Shown in pieces: positions 52,375-61,196 of a stretch of 64,000 nucleotides of DNA. Where the stretch lies: NCBI RefSeq assembly GCF_001562255.1, contig NZ_CP014301.1, forward strand, positions 4,619,501 through 4,683,500, in the 5' to 3' direction. The DNA comes from Bosea sp. PAMC 26642 (GTDB lineage: Bacteria; Pseudomonadota; Alphaproteobacteria; Rhizobiales; Beijerinckiaceae). The notes below the pieces were generated by a model that worked only from the letters and a program-made list of their open reading frames with translations, searched no databases and had not been told where the DNA came from. The translations under genes were made by a program, and so were the position numbers. Each line of letters begins with the position of its first letter. Within the stretch, counting starts at the first letter, position 1.

Positions 52375-53165
52375 CAACGCCCGACAAGCCCGCTTCGACG
52401 GCGCAGCTCTGGACGCGGCTCGCGGAGCTGACGCCGGCCCGCATCGCGCTCGGCCGCTCGGGCGCCTCGCTGCCGACCCGCGAGGTGCTGCGTTTCGGGC
52501 TCGCCCATGCCCAGGCGCGCGACGCCGTTCACGAGCCCTTTCGGCCCGACGCGGTCGCGGCCGATCTCGCGGCTCTTGCCCTCGATACGGTCATGGCCGA
52601 AAGCGCCGCACGCTCGCGGGCCGACTACCTGCGCCGCCCCGATCTCGGGCGCGGTCTCTCGCCCGAAAGCCGGGAGGCGCTGGCGGCGCGCCATGCTCCC
52701 TGCGACCTCGCCATCATCGTCGGCGACGGCCTGTCCTCGACGGCGGTCCATCGCAACGCTGCGCCCTTCCTTGCGGCGCTGCTGCCCCATCTCGAACGGC
52801 AGGGCCGCTCGCTCGCGCCGGTCGTCATCGCCAGCCAGGCCCGCGTCGCACTCGGCGACGAAGCGGCTCATGCGCTCGGCGCACGCATGGTGCTGGTGCT
52901 GATCGGCGAGCGGCCGGGCCTGTCCTCGCCCGATTCGCTGGGCGCCTATCTCACCTTCGCCGCTCAGCCTGGCCTGACCGACGCCGCCCGCAACTGCATC
53001 TCCAACATACGGCCGGGTGGGCTCTCCTTCCCAGACGCGGCGGCAAAGCTCGCCTGGCTGATCGACCAGGCGTTTCGCCGCTCCCTCACCGGCGTCGATC
53101 TCAAAGACGAGAGCGACCGCGCGCTCGCTGCCGCCGAACGGGTGACGCCGCTTCCCGGCGCCTGA
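52371..53165 (+). CDS. eutC: EutC, ethanolamine ammonia-lyase small subunit
   Basis: A 264-residue EutC. RIALGRSGASLPTREVLRFGLAHAQARDAVHEP (in part), CDLAIIVGDGLSSTAVHRNA, MVLVLIGERPGLSSPDSLGAYLTF (in part) and the C-terminal NCISNIRPGGLSFPDAAAKLAWL (in part) are typical. It binds adenosylcobalamin with EutB. The ATG overlaps the eutB stop (ATGA). Confidence 0.96.
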   Translation: MTTPDKPASTAQLWTRLAELTPARIALGRSGASLPTREVLRFGLAHAQARDAVHEPFRPDAVAADLAALALDTVMAESAARSRADYLRRPDLGRGLSPESREALAARHAPCDLAIIVGDGLSSTAVHRNAAPFLAALLPHLERQGRSLAPVVIASQARVALGDEAAHALGARMVLVLIGERPGLSSPDSLGAYLTFAAQPGLTDAARNCISNIRPGGLSFPDAAAKLAWLIDQAFRRSLTGVDLKDESDRALAAAERVTPLPGA

Positions 53166-53180
53166 GCGGAATCGCGCAGA

Positions 53181-53921
53181 TCAGAGTCCCGCCATCAATG
53201 CCGGCAGGTCCCCCAGCGATGCGACCGTCCAATCCGGGGCCTCCCCGAGATGCTCCTCCTGCATGCGCAGCGCCTTGAACAGCGTCTTCGGCGCGATCGG
53301 CGTTGCAGCGCCGATCTCGGCATGCAGGGCGGAGGGCGAGACACGCGCGATCCGCGCGACCCTGAAGCCGAAGCGTTTCGCACCAGCGACGTCGAAGCCG
53401 TTGGACGAGACGAAGACGACCTCGTCCGGCTTTACGCCGAGATGGGCTTCGACGAGTCCGTAGCTGCGAGGATCGGGCTTGTAGGCCCCGGCCGCATCGA
53501 CGCTGATCACGACCTCGAATCGCTCTGTCAGCCCACTATTGGCGAGCAACGCCGTGAGCATTGCGGGGCTGCCGTTGGAGAGAATCGCGAGCCTCCGGTC
53601 TGCCATTGCGTCCAGCGCGGCGACGCTGTCGGGAAAGGGCACTAGATGGTTATAGGCTTGGGCGAGAGCGGATATGGCCGCCTTGTTCGCGTCGAGCCCC
53701 AGCACATCGAGCGCGTAGACGAGCGAATCCTGCGTCACCGTCCAGAAATCCAAATAGGCGTTCATCAGCGATCGCAGCCAGGTGTATTCGAGCTGCTTCA
53801 TCCGCCAGATCTGAGTGATCGTTTCGCCATGACCGGGAAACGCCGCTTCGGTAAGGCTGGCGACGGATTGTACGTCGTAGAGCGTGCCATAGGCGTCGAA
53901 GACGAAGGCCTTGATCGTCAT
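53181..53921 (-). CDS. Haloacid dehalogenase type II (HAD hydrolase)
   Basis: A 246-residue HAD protein of the (S)-2-haloacid dehalogenase type. The nucleophile motif FDAYGTLYDV is at residues 8-17, motif II LAILSNGSP mid-protein, motif III lysine in AAGAYKPDPRSY, and VFVSSNGFDVAGAKRFGF carries the final acidic/Asn pair. The substrate may not be a haloacid. I chose the ATG at 53921; an upstream extension does not match. It is convergent with eutC. Confidence 0.88.
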   Translation of the reverse strand: MTIKAFVFDAYGTLYDVQSVASLTEAAFPGHGETITQIWRMKQLEYTWLRSLMNAYLDFWTVTQDSLVYALDVLGLDANKAAISALAQAYNHLVPFPDSVAALDAMADRRLAILSNGSPAMLTALLANSGLTERFEVVISVDAAGAYKPDPRSYGLVEAHLGVKPDEVVFVSSNGFDVAGAKRFGFRVARIARVSPSALHAEIGAATPIAPKTLFKALRMQEEHLGEAPDWTVASLGDLPALMAGL

Positions 53922-54223
53922 GGGCGAAACCCCGTCGCAAGCATGTCGCGCGTCGATGATAGGGCTTCTCGTCTTTCCGACCAGCCCCGCCAGGAGATGG
54001 CGCTGGTCACGGTTTAGGCAGATGAGCACCTGCGATTCGATCTCTCCGTTGGCCTAAAACCGGAACATCAAGGGCCTGTTAACCGGGACTCGGCGCTGCC
54101 GGCGCCCAGCCACCGGCAGCATTGACAAGCCTTCGCCAGGGCAGCATGTCCGAACAGCTTGATGGGTCGGTTTCGCGGCGTTTGCGCCTTCCTTTTCGTT
54201 GAACTCGCAGGAGTAACTCAGAG

Positions 54224-55639
54224 ATGGTGCAATCTGCTTCGATCGTTCCCGTTATCATTTGCGGCGGCGCCGGCTCGCGTCTCTGGCCCGCCTCGCGGGA
54301 GGCTTTCCCCAAGCAGTTCATCGCCCTCATCGGCGAGGAATCGATGTTCCAGAAGACGCTGGCCCGTGTGAAAGGGCCGATGTTCACGGCCCCCGTCATC
54401 GTCACCCACGCCGATTTCCGCTTCCTTGTCGCGAGCCAGATGCTCCAGATGGGCATGCAGGGCGACATGTTGCTCGAGCCGGCGCGCCGCGATTCAGGCC
54501 CCGCCATCGCGGCCGCGGCCGCCTTCGTCCAGTCGCGCCACCCCGGCGCCAGCATGATGGTGCTGCCCTCCGACCATATCGTCATGGAGACCGGAGCCTT
54601 CGAGGCGGCCGTAACGGCAGGCGCAACCGCGGCCAACGACGGCCGTATCGTCACCTTCGGCATGATCCCCGACCATCCCGCCACCGGCTATGGCTACATC
54701 CAGGCCGGCGCATCGACGCATGACGGCGTCAAGGCGGTCGAGCGCTTCGTCGAGAAACCGGATGCCGAGACGGCCACCCGCTACATCGCTGAAAACTATC
54801 TCTGGAACAGCGGCATGTTCCTATTCCGCGCCGACGCCTTCCTCGCGGAACTCTCGAAATTCGAGCCCGCCATCGTCGAGGCCGCCCAGGCCGCCGTCGC
54901 CCAGGCCGAGGAGGATATCGGCTTCGTCCGGCTGAACGCCACTGCCTTCGAGGCCGCGCCCAAGAAATCGATCGATTACGCCCTGATGGAGAAGACCAAG
55001 CTCGCCGCGGTGGTGCCGGCGTCCTTCGGCTGGTCGGATGTCGGAAACTGGTCCAGCGTCTGGGAAGCCTCGCCCCATGATGCGCAGGGCAACGCCACCA
55101 GCGGCGCGGTCGAACTCTTCGACAGCCGCAACTGCTACGTTCAGACCAAAGGCCCTCTCACGGTTCTGATCGGCATGGAGGACGCCGTCGTCATCGTCGA
55201 GGACGACGCGGTGATGGTGACGCATCGCGACAAGGCCGAAGCCGTCAAGGGCGCCTTCGAGAAGCTGAAGGCAGGCGCGCACCCCAGCGTGATCTCCTCA
55301 CGCCGCGTCTACCGTCCCTGGGGCTATTACCAGACGCTCGATCTCGGCACCCGCTTCCAGGTCAAGCGCATTCTCGTCGACCCGGGCCAGAAGCTCTCCC
55401 TCCAGAGCCACCACCACCGTGCCGAGCACTGGGTCGTGGTCCAGGGCACGGCCGTGGTGACGCGCGACAAGGACGAGGTGATGCTGCGCGAAAACGAATC
55501 GATCTACCTCCCGCTCGGCTGCACCCACCGCCTGGTGAACCCCGGCAAGATCCCGCTCGAGATCATCGAGGTGCAATCGGGGAGCTACCTCGGCGAGGAC
55601 GACATCGTGCGATATGAGGATGTCTATAAGCGGGTGTGA
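54224..55639 (+). CDS. manC: ManC, mannose-1-phosphate guanylyltransferase / mannose-6-phosphate isomerase
   Basis: A 471-residue bifunctional enzyme of GDP-mannose synthesis. The N-terminal nucleotidyltransferase shows CGGAGSRLWPASREAFPKQF, MMVLPSDHIV and VERFVEKPDAETA. The C-terminal cupin isomerase shows RPWGYYQTLDLGTRFQVKRI, QSHHHRAEHWVVVQGTA and LGCTHRLVNPGKIPLEIIEVQ (in part). GCAGGAG lies upstream of the ATG. GDP-mannose would feed surface polysaccharide. Past its 3' end the sequence character changes to accessory DNA. Confidence 0.95.
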   Translation: MVQSASIVPVIICGGAGSRLWPASREAFPKQFIALIGEESMFQKTLARVKGPMFTAPVIVTHADFRFLVASQMLQMGMQGDMLLEPARRDSGPAIAAAAAFVQSRHPGASMMVLPSDHIVMETGAFEAAVTAGATAANDGRIVTFGMIPDHPATGYGYIQAGASTHDGVKAVERFVEKPDAETATRYIAENYLWNSGMFLFRADAFLAELSKFEPAIVEAAQAAVAQAEEDIGFVRLNATAFEAAPKKSIDYALMEKTKLAAVVPASFGWSDVGNWSSVWEASPHDAQGNATSGAVELFDSRNCYVQTKGPLTVLIGMEDAVVIVEDDAVMVTHRDKAEAVKGAFEKLKAGAHPSVISSRRVYRPWGYYQTLDLGTRFQVKRILVDPGQKLSLQSHHHRAEHWVVVQGTAVVTRDKDEVMLRENESIYLPLGCTHRLVNPGKIPLEIIEVQSGSYLGEDDIVRYEDVYKRV

Positions 55640-56371
55640 GGGAGTACTTTCTCGAGCCGCTTTTGGTTACGCAGGTCGACAAACATGCCGCCTGCGGCTG
55701 GTCTTTTATTGAGTTCACGCCGAACCGATGCACTGCGACGGTGTGAACGTTCGCGGTTTTGCGCTGCAGGGATAGCCCTTCAACCAGCAAGGCAAGATGC
55801 TCGGTGAACCGCCGGGGCAGGCGGGCGTTGGTGTCGCAGATCGAGCCAAATATCGAGGGCGACAGCCTCGATTTCCCTGCGAGCAGGGAATGATCAGCCA
55901 AATTTTTTCCAAAACACTGAAGCGCAGCGCCTATTTGCGCGGGAATCTAGAATAATCTCAAGCGGTTGAGCCAAGATGGCCAGTTCATCAAGCAGGGATT
56001 TGGCACTCGCCAAGCAGTGAATGACTGAGTTGTTTGCAGTGAATTTCGAGATCCTGAGCAGAGAGGGCGCGATCCCCATGAGCGAGCCAACGGCCGGCTA
56101 TTTGGCGAGCGCCTGCGGCCGAAGAGACTATCCATTTGTTATCATTGATCAAATTTTTGTTGCGAAGCCACTCGGGAGTGGCTATCTACGATTTGCTCGC
56201 GTTTCCAATGCGGGCGTAACGCCCCCCAGATCGGGTTGAGGCGCATTCACGAGCGAGGCATTTCACGTCAGTGAGCAGCCCTCGTTGCTACCAGCCTAAG
56301 GCGTATTGCGCCTTGGGGCAGTAGTGACGCGGGTGCTCATTGATCCGGTCGATTTCCAGATGGAGTCGATC
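55640..56371. other. Gene-poor region at the edge of accessory DNA
   Basis: The 732 bp between manC and the methyltransferase are less GC-rich (especially 55890-56200) and carry only short unsupported frames on both strands, for example 55563-55901 and 55894-56079 on the minus strand and 56021-56239 on the plus strand. None shows a family I know. No tRNA, integrase or obvious attachment repeat is seen. It may hold decayed genes at the left edge of a mobile region. Confidence 0.5.
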
Positions 56372-57832
56372 ATGACCTCGAAAGTCGATAACACTAACCC
56401 GCTTCGCATACGCCAGCGTAGCCGCCCGCCGTTCGTAGATTCGGTAATTCAGCAGTCCGACACCGAACTGATGGGCGCAGTCGTCCGCTTTGAGGCTAAG
56501 GTGGTCACACGGCCGCTTGCCGATCTGAAGCCTTCACCGCGCAAGACTCGGACGCATTCCACGAAGCAGATCAATCAGATCGCCGCAAGCATCAAGTCGT
56601 TCGGTTTCGTGACACCGGTCCTGGTCGACAGCGAGGACATCATTGTCGCCGGGCACGGGCGCTATGAGGCAGCCAAGCTCTTGGGTCTGTCTAATGTTCC
56701 GACGATCTCGCTCCACCACCTTGGCTCGGACGAAATACGTGCCCTTGCGTTGGCCGATAACCGTCTCGCTGAACTCTCAGGATGGGACAACGAAACCCTC
56801 AAGATCGAGCTGTCTTATCTGATCGAGATCGACTCTATGGTGGAGCTGACAGGCTTCGAGACGCCTCAGATCGATGTGATCCTAGACACTGACGTGGCCC
56901 CGGCGCTGAAGATGGACCCGGCTGATGCGGTGGAGCCCATCGGTGTCCAGGCTGTCACGCGGCGTGGCGACCTCTGGCTGTTGGGACACCACCGCATCAT
57001 CTGTGGCGACGCACGTGAGCGCTCTGTCTACACCAAGCTGATGGGCGGTGAGCTCGCTCAGATGACGTTTACCGACCCGCCCTATAACGTCCGGATCGAT
57101 GGTCATGTCGGCGGGCTCGGTAAGATCAAGCACCGCCCCTTCCCGATGGCCTCGGGCGAGATGAGCAAGCCCGAGTTCACCGCCTTTCTGACCAGCGTGT
57201 TCGGCGAGATCGTGGCCGCCTGCCAGGACGGGGCCTTGATCTACACCTGCATCGACGGCCCCCACCTCCACGAGATGCTCACCGCCGGTTACTCGACCTT
57301 CTCCGAGCTGAAGACGGTGATCACCTGGGCCAAGACCAATGCGGGGATGGGTTCGCTCTACCGCTCGCAGACCGAGTTGATCCCGCTCTGGAAGAGCGGC
57401 AACGCACCGCACATCAATAACATCGAGCTCGGCCGCCACGGCCGCTATCGCACGACGTTGTGGAGCTATGCCGGCGCGAACGGCTTCGGCCGTGGACGGA
57501 TGGAGGATCTAGCGGCGCACCCCACCGTCAAGCCCTGCGCGATGGTGAGCGACGCGATCAAGGACGCCTCAAAGCTCAATGGGATCATCCTGGACTGCTT
57601 TGGTGGTTCGGGCACGACCCTGATCGCGGCGGCGAAGACCAAGCGGCGGGGTTACCTGATGGAGCTTGATCCGCTCTATGTCGATGTCGCTATCGCGCGT
57701 TGGGAGAAGCTGTTCAAGCGGGAGGCGCGTCACGCTGAGACAGGATTGAGCTTCGCGGAGATGGCGCTGCAGCGCGGGCACCAGATTGCCGGCAGCAACG
57801 CGATGACGGTGGGAGGCGACGATGTCGCGTGA
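56372..57832 (+). CDS. ParB-like nuclease domain / DNA methyltransferase fusion
   Basis: A 486-residue two-domain protein. The N-terminal half (about 45-135) is ParB/sulfiredoxin-like: PLADLKPSPRKTRTHSTKQI, IIVAGHGRYEAAKLLGLSNVP (in part) and ALALADNRLAELSGWD. The C-terminal half is a beta-class N6-adenine/N4-cytosine methyltransferase: motif IV DPPY near residue 233 and the SAM motif DCFGGSGTT near 407, in that order. HPTVKPCAM before motif I is typical. The ATG at 56372 has GGAG 6 nt upstream. Such fusions are common in phages and next to terminases; DUF5681 and terminase genes follow with 11- and 8-bp overlaps. Confidence 0.92.
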   Translation: MTSKVDNTNPLRIRQRSRPPFVDSVIQQSDTELMGAVVRFEAKVVTRPLADLKPSPRKTRTHSTKQINQIAASIKSFGFVTPVLVDSEDIIVAGHGRYEAAKLLGLSNVPTISLHHLGSDEIRALALADNRLAELSGWDNETLKIELSYLIEIDSMVELTGFETPQIDVILDTDVAPALKMDPADAVEPIGVQAVTRRGDLWLLGHHRIICGDARERSVYTKLMGGELAQMTFTDPPYNVRIDGHVGGLGKIKHRPFPMASGEMSKPEFTAFLTSVFGEIVAACQDGALIYTCIDGPHLHEMLTAGYSTFSELKTVITWAKTNAGMGSLYRSQTELIPLWKSGNAPHINNIELGRHGRYRTTLWSYAGANGFGRGRMEDLAAHPTVKPCAMVSDAIKDASKLNGIILDCFGGSGTTLIAAAKTKRRGYLMELDPLYVDVAIARWEKLFKREARHAETGLSFAEMALQRGHQIAGSNAMTVGGDDVA

Positions 57833-58217
57833 CGCCGATCAGCCCGCTGTCGGGTACAAGAACCCGCCGAAACACAGCCGTTTCCAGAAAGGCCGGAGCG
57901 GTAACCCCTCCGGACGAAAGAAATCGACAGAAGTGGTCGGCCAGAACGATTGCGAGTTCGTGCTGTCTCGCATGAAGACGATGAACATAGACGGCAAGCG
58001 GGTGAGGGTTACGGCTCGCCGTGCGCTCTACTACAAGCTTCTGTCGATGAGTTTAGGCGGAGACCTCCGTGCGATGAGCCTGTTGCTCAAAGCTGACGGG
58101 CTGAACGACAACAGCGCGGCGGGCCAGTCGGACGCGCTGAGCGCAGCCGAGACCGACGCGATGATCGCCGAATTCATCAGGCGCCGAGGTCTCGGCACGG
58201 GAGGGGGCGATGTCTAA
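57822..58217 (+). CDS. DUF5681 protein (probable small-terminase-like partner)
   Basis: A 131-residue protein. The N-terminal VGYKNPPKHSRFQKGRSGNPSGRKK is the DUF5681 signature (recognised in part), followed by a helical part with TARRALYYKLLSMSLGGDLRAMSLLL (in part) and an acidic/Ala-rich tail. DUF5681 genes usually lie directly before a terminase large subunit, as here (8-bp overlap), so a DNA-recognition role is inferred. The start overlaps the methyltransferase end by 11 bp. Confidence 0.85.
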   Translation: MSRDADQPAVGYKNPPKHSRFQKGRSGNPSGRKKSTEVVGQNDCEFVLSRMKTMNIDGKRVRVTARRALYYKLLSMSLGGDLRAMSLLLKADGLNDNSAAGQSDALSAAETDAMIAEFIRRRGLGTGGGDV

Positions 58218-59646
58218 TCACGCGCTCTTGCTACAAGAGATCCTCCGTCAGGATATGTCGAGCTTCATCGCCCGTAGCTTCATGACGCTCGATCCGGGGA
58301 CGCTCTATCTGCCCAATTGGCATATCGATGCGATAGCCTATCAGTTGACGAGGGTCTGGCGAGGCGAGTGCAAGCGGCTCATCATCAATGTGCCGCCGCG
58401 CTCGGCCAAGTCGATCTGCGTCACGATCGGCTACACCGCTTGGGTGATGGGCCATGATCCGCGCAAGCGGATCATGGCGATCAGTTATGCCAACGAACTT
58501 TCGCTCAAGCACGCTGCGGATTTTCGCAGCGTTGTGACGAGCGAGTGGTATCGTGGACTGTTTCCCGCGTTCACAATCAAGACCAACCGCAAGAATGAGA
58601 TCGAGACCAGCGAGCGCGGTTCGCGCTTTGCCAGTTCTGTCGGTGGCTCGGTGCTCGGGCGCGGCGCCGATCTGATCGTCATCGACGATCCGATCAACGG
58701 TCTTGACGCTGTCCTTTCGGCTGCTGAGCGTCGACGGGTGACAGAGTTCTACGATGCGACGCTGTACTCGCGCCTGAACGACCGGATGAACGGCGCCATC
58801 ATCATCGTGATGCAGCGCCTCCACCAGGACGACCTCGTCGGGCACGTCTTGGATAAGGAGGAATGGGAGGTGCTGTCGATCCCCGCCATCGCCATGGAGA
58901 ATTCGACCTACCGGATTGGCGACGGCCCGGATGCGCTCTACCACCGCCGGGCCGGTGAGGTACTCCATCCCCAACGCGAGCCGCGTGCATGGTTGGAGGT
59001 TGCAAAGCGGAATCTTGGAACGCTGAACTTCTCGGCGCAATACCAGCAAAACCCACTTCCGGCCGAGGGCAATGCGATCAAGCGCGACTGGATCCGGTCC
59101 TATGATCGCCGGCCTGATGAATTCGAGCTGGTGATCGCCTCCTGGGATACCGCATCGACCCTGACGGAGACCGCGGATTGGTCGGTTGGCACCGTCTGGG
59201 GCGCGCGGGGCCAGCAATACTACCTGCTGGACGTGGTGCGCGGTCGTTGGGAGAGCCCGGAGCTTCGGCGCAAGATGATCGCGGTCGCCGAGGACTACGA
59301 CGTCGATGCGACGCTGATAGAGGACACCGAACTCGGCCGGGCGCTATCCCAGGATCTCCGCCGGACGGGTCAGCTCTATCCGCTGTTGCAGGGAGCCCGG
59401 TTCGACAAGGCGGCGCGGCTACTGGCTCAGGCGGCGCGTTTTGAAGCCGGGCAGGTGTTTTTGCCCCAGCAGGCGGACTGGCTGGCGGATTATCTCTCCG
59501 AGCTCCTGGCGTTTCCGACAGGACGGCATGACGACCAGGTCGATTCCACCAGCCAGGCGCTGAAGTACCTCACGGCGCGCACGCCGGTGGTGCCGGTCCG
59601 GCCGCAGAAGATCGCCCGCCCGCAGTCGCGGTTCCAGAGGGCTTAG
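58210..59646 (+). CDS. Phage terminase large subunit (TerL)
   Basis: A 478-residue packaging motor protein with both domains. Walker A-type PPRSAKS is at 62-68, Walker B LIVIDD at 155-160, and the coupling motif QRLHQDD at 201-207. The C-terminal RNase H-like nuclease begins ASWDTAS (Asp near 312), has LIEDTELGRAL and ends RHDDQVDSTSQAL. All key acidic residues are present, so it looks functional. No portal, protease or capsid gene follows; a hairpin terminator (59647-59687) ends the cassette at once. Confidence 0.94.
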   Translation: MSNHALLLQEILRQDMSSFIARSFMTLDPGTLYLPNWHIDAIAYQLTRVWRGECKRLIINVPPRSAKSICVTIGYTAWVMGHDPRKRIMAISYANELSLKHAADFRSVVTSEWYRGLFPAFTIKTNRKNEIETSERGSRFASSVGGSVLGRGADLIVIDDPINGLDAVLSAAERRRVTEFYDATLYSRLNDRMNGAIIIVMQRLHQDDLVGHVLDKEEWEVLSIPAIAMENSTYRIGDGPDALYHRRAGEVLHPQREPRAWLEVAKRNLGTLNFSAQYQQNPLPAEGNAIKRDWIRSYDRRPDEFELVIASWDTASTLTETADWSVGTVWGARGQQYYLLDVVRGRWESPELRRKMIAVAEDYDVDATLIEDTELGRALSQDLRRTGQLYPLLQGARFDKAARLLAQAARFEAGQVFLPQQADWLADYLSELLAFPTGRHDDQVDSTSQALKYLTARTPVVPVRPQKIARPQSRFQRA

Positions 59647-59687
59647 CTTCCAGGCCGGCTCCGCGCGAGGCAGAGTCGGCCTGGAAG
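59647..59687 (+). terminator. Hairpin at the end of the terminase cassette
   Basis: CTTCCAGGCCG and CGGCCTGGAAG form a perfect 11-bp stem right after the terminase stop. It has no long U-run. It marks the end of the three-gene methyltransferase-DUF5681-terminase unit and faces the minus-strand genes coming from the right. Confidence 0.65.
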
Positions 59688-59708
59688 CACGCATCATGGC
59701 GCGGGTCA

Positions 59709-60074
59709 TCACTGTGCGACGTTGACCATGGTCATGGAGTAGCCGCGCTGGGCCATGCAGCCGGCCATGATCTGCCGGAGTGCAACATTGCGCTGCCCTT
59801 CCAGCATCCCGGCTTCCATCGCATCGGCTAGGTTGTGGCCCATATAGATCGGCGCCGCCACGGCTTGTGCCTTGGCGACTTCGCCTTTGCAGATCGCATC
59901 GTCCTGCTGAAACTGCGCCAAGGCCGTGGCATCGGAGCGCCCGTCAAGGCGGCTGAAGTTCATCACCCTGCGGGTGGTGCAGGCAGGGAGGGATACCGTC
60001 AGCGGCAGGGCGCCGAGGATAGGCCAACGCCCAAGGGTGCATTGGCTATGAGCAGAAGGGTATGCGGTCGTCAT
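59709..60074 (-). CDS. Putative small lipoprotein or exported protein of unknown function
   Basis: A 121-residue protein with a hydrophobic stretch (ILGALPLTVSLPACTT) whose Cys could be a lipidation site, although LPAC is not an ideal lipobox. The rest is Ala/Gln-rich with DDAICKGEVAKAQAV, NLADAMEAGMLEGQRNVALR and MAGCMAQRGYSM. The last phrase resembles short outer-membrane lipoproteins of this order. It lies 28 bp before the HNH gene on the left side of the recombination module and need not be part of it. Confidence 0.6.
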   Translation of the reverse strand: MTTAYPSAHSQCTLGRWPILGALPLTVSLPACTTRRVMNFSRLDGRSDATALAQFQQDDAICKGEVAKAQAVAAPIYMGHNLADAMEAGMLEGQRNVALRQIMAGCMAQRGYSMTMVNVAQ

Positions 60075-60102
60075 GGCTGGCGTTCCTGATGGAGGTCATG
60101 AG

Positions 60103-60564
60103 TTACAGATCGTCGCGGCGCCAGGCGGCGGGTTTGGCGAGAGGGCGGGAAGCAGATCGCTGCGGTTCGGGCGCTGCAAACCCCGCCGTCCTGAGCCGCG
60201 CCCGGCTGCGGATGCCAAAATGCTTGGCCTCGCGCCGCTTGGCTTCGGAAATGTCAGCGAGGTCATGGGCCGTCTTGCCGCCGGGCCCACGATGACAACA
60301 GTCGCGCCCCAGGACGCGGCCGTCGGCGATGGAGAGCTCGGCGCTCTTGTCGAGGATGAGAGCCTCCGGGACGATGTGATCGAACTCGATCACCTTGCCC
60401 GCGACATTGAGCCCGCAGCCCTCACAGATAATCTGGCCCGCGTCCCTCATGGCGCGCTTGATCATCTCGACCTTCTGGGCCCGAGAGAACTCGCGGCGTG
60501 CGGGCGAGGGGGCCCGCTTCGGGGGCACTGCGGGATCCGCGCCGGGTGAGGATTGGCCAGACAT
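60103..60564 (-). CDS. HNH-type endonuclease-like protein
   Basis: A 153-residue protein. A zinc-knuckle-like CEGCG, then EFDHIVPEAL (the core His of an HNH motif), then DGRVLGRDCCHRGPGGKTAHDLADI with a second His/Cys pair give the layout of a small HNH nuclease (cited in part). The C-terminus is basic. HNH proteins are frequent near terminase genes and can assist packaging or homing. Its start overlaps the YqaJ-like gene stop at 60564. Confidence 0.72.
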   Translation of the reverse strand: MSGQSSPGADPAVPPKRAPSPARREFSRAQKVEMIKRAMRDAGQIICEGCGLNVAGKVIEFDHIVPEALILDKSAELSIADGRVLGRDCCHRGPGGKTAHDLADISEAKRREAKHFGIRSRARLRTAGFAAPEPQRSASRPLAKPAAWRRDDL

Positions 60565-61196
60565 CAGGCGGCCTTGGCCAGGCCATAGGACCTGATCCGT
60601 TTGACGGTGAGATCTAGCTCGGTGTTAAAGACATCGACCGCGTCAGCTAACTCGCTGATATAGGCTTCATCCCGGCTGGCGCGGGTGATGAAGATCGGCA
60701 TTCCTGGCCAATAAACCGCGATGTCGATCCATTCGCGCTGCGCTATCCACAGCTGCCCCTGACATTGCGCTTTGTGCTCGGGCGGGAACTCGCCGCGCAG
60801 GATGGTCTCGACCATCAGATGCGGCAGCTTGGTCTTGATCTCAAGCAGGCCGTCATGGCCGATCAGGGCATCAGGCGAGGCACCGGCCCGGCCGCGGCGA
60901 AGGAAGCCGATGCGCTCGCAAGCCCTACCGGTGACGAAGCTGTAGACGCTGCGGGCCTCGTCCTCCATTAGCTTGCCGCGCTCCATGTGAAAGGAGCTGA
61001 CCGTCTCCATCGGCTCGCCGGTCAGGCGCTCGCCCGCGAGCTTGTAGAGATAGCTCAGGCGGGTTCTGCTCTCGGCGCCGCCCCGTCCCTTGGTCAGGAT
61101 GGCGGCGAACTCGGAGGCCGTCGGGGTTCCAAGCCGGCTGCGGGCCCATTCCGGCGAGCCTTGCTCACACGTGATGGTCTGAAGTTCGTCGCTCAT
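60564..61196 (-). CDS. YqaJ/lambda-exonuclease-like recombinase
   Basis: A 210-residue YqaJ-domain nuclease. QGSPEWARSRLGTPTASEFAAILTKG (in part) is the usual opening; the PD-(D/E)XK core is ASPDALIGHDGLLEIKTKLP with D, E and K in order; and KAQCQGQLWIAQREWIDIAVYWPG (in part) follows. Such exonucleases work with an annealing protein in two-component phage recombination. The ERF annealase is directly upstream with a one-base stop/start overlap (TAATG). Confidence 0.9.
   Translation of the reverse strand: MSDELQTITCEQGSPEWARSRLGTPTASEFAAILTKGRGGAESRTRLSYLYKLAGERLTGEPMETVSSFHMERGKLMEDEARSVYSFVTGRACERIGFLRRGRAGASPDALIGHDGLLEIKTKLPHLMVETILRGEFPPEHKAQCQGQLWIAQREWIDIAVYWPGMPIFITRASRDEAYISELADAVDVFNTELDLTVKRIRSYGLAKAA

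Noticed and set aside
55563..55901. Minus-strand frame of 112 codons overlapping the manC end
   Set aside because: It starts outside but runs into the 3' end of manC and has no family features; no ribosome-binding site is evident.
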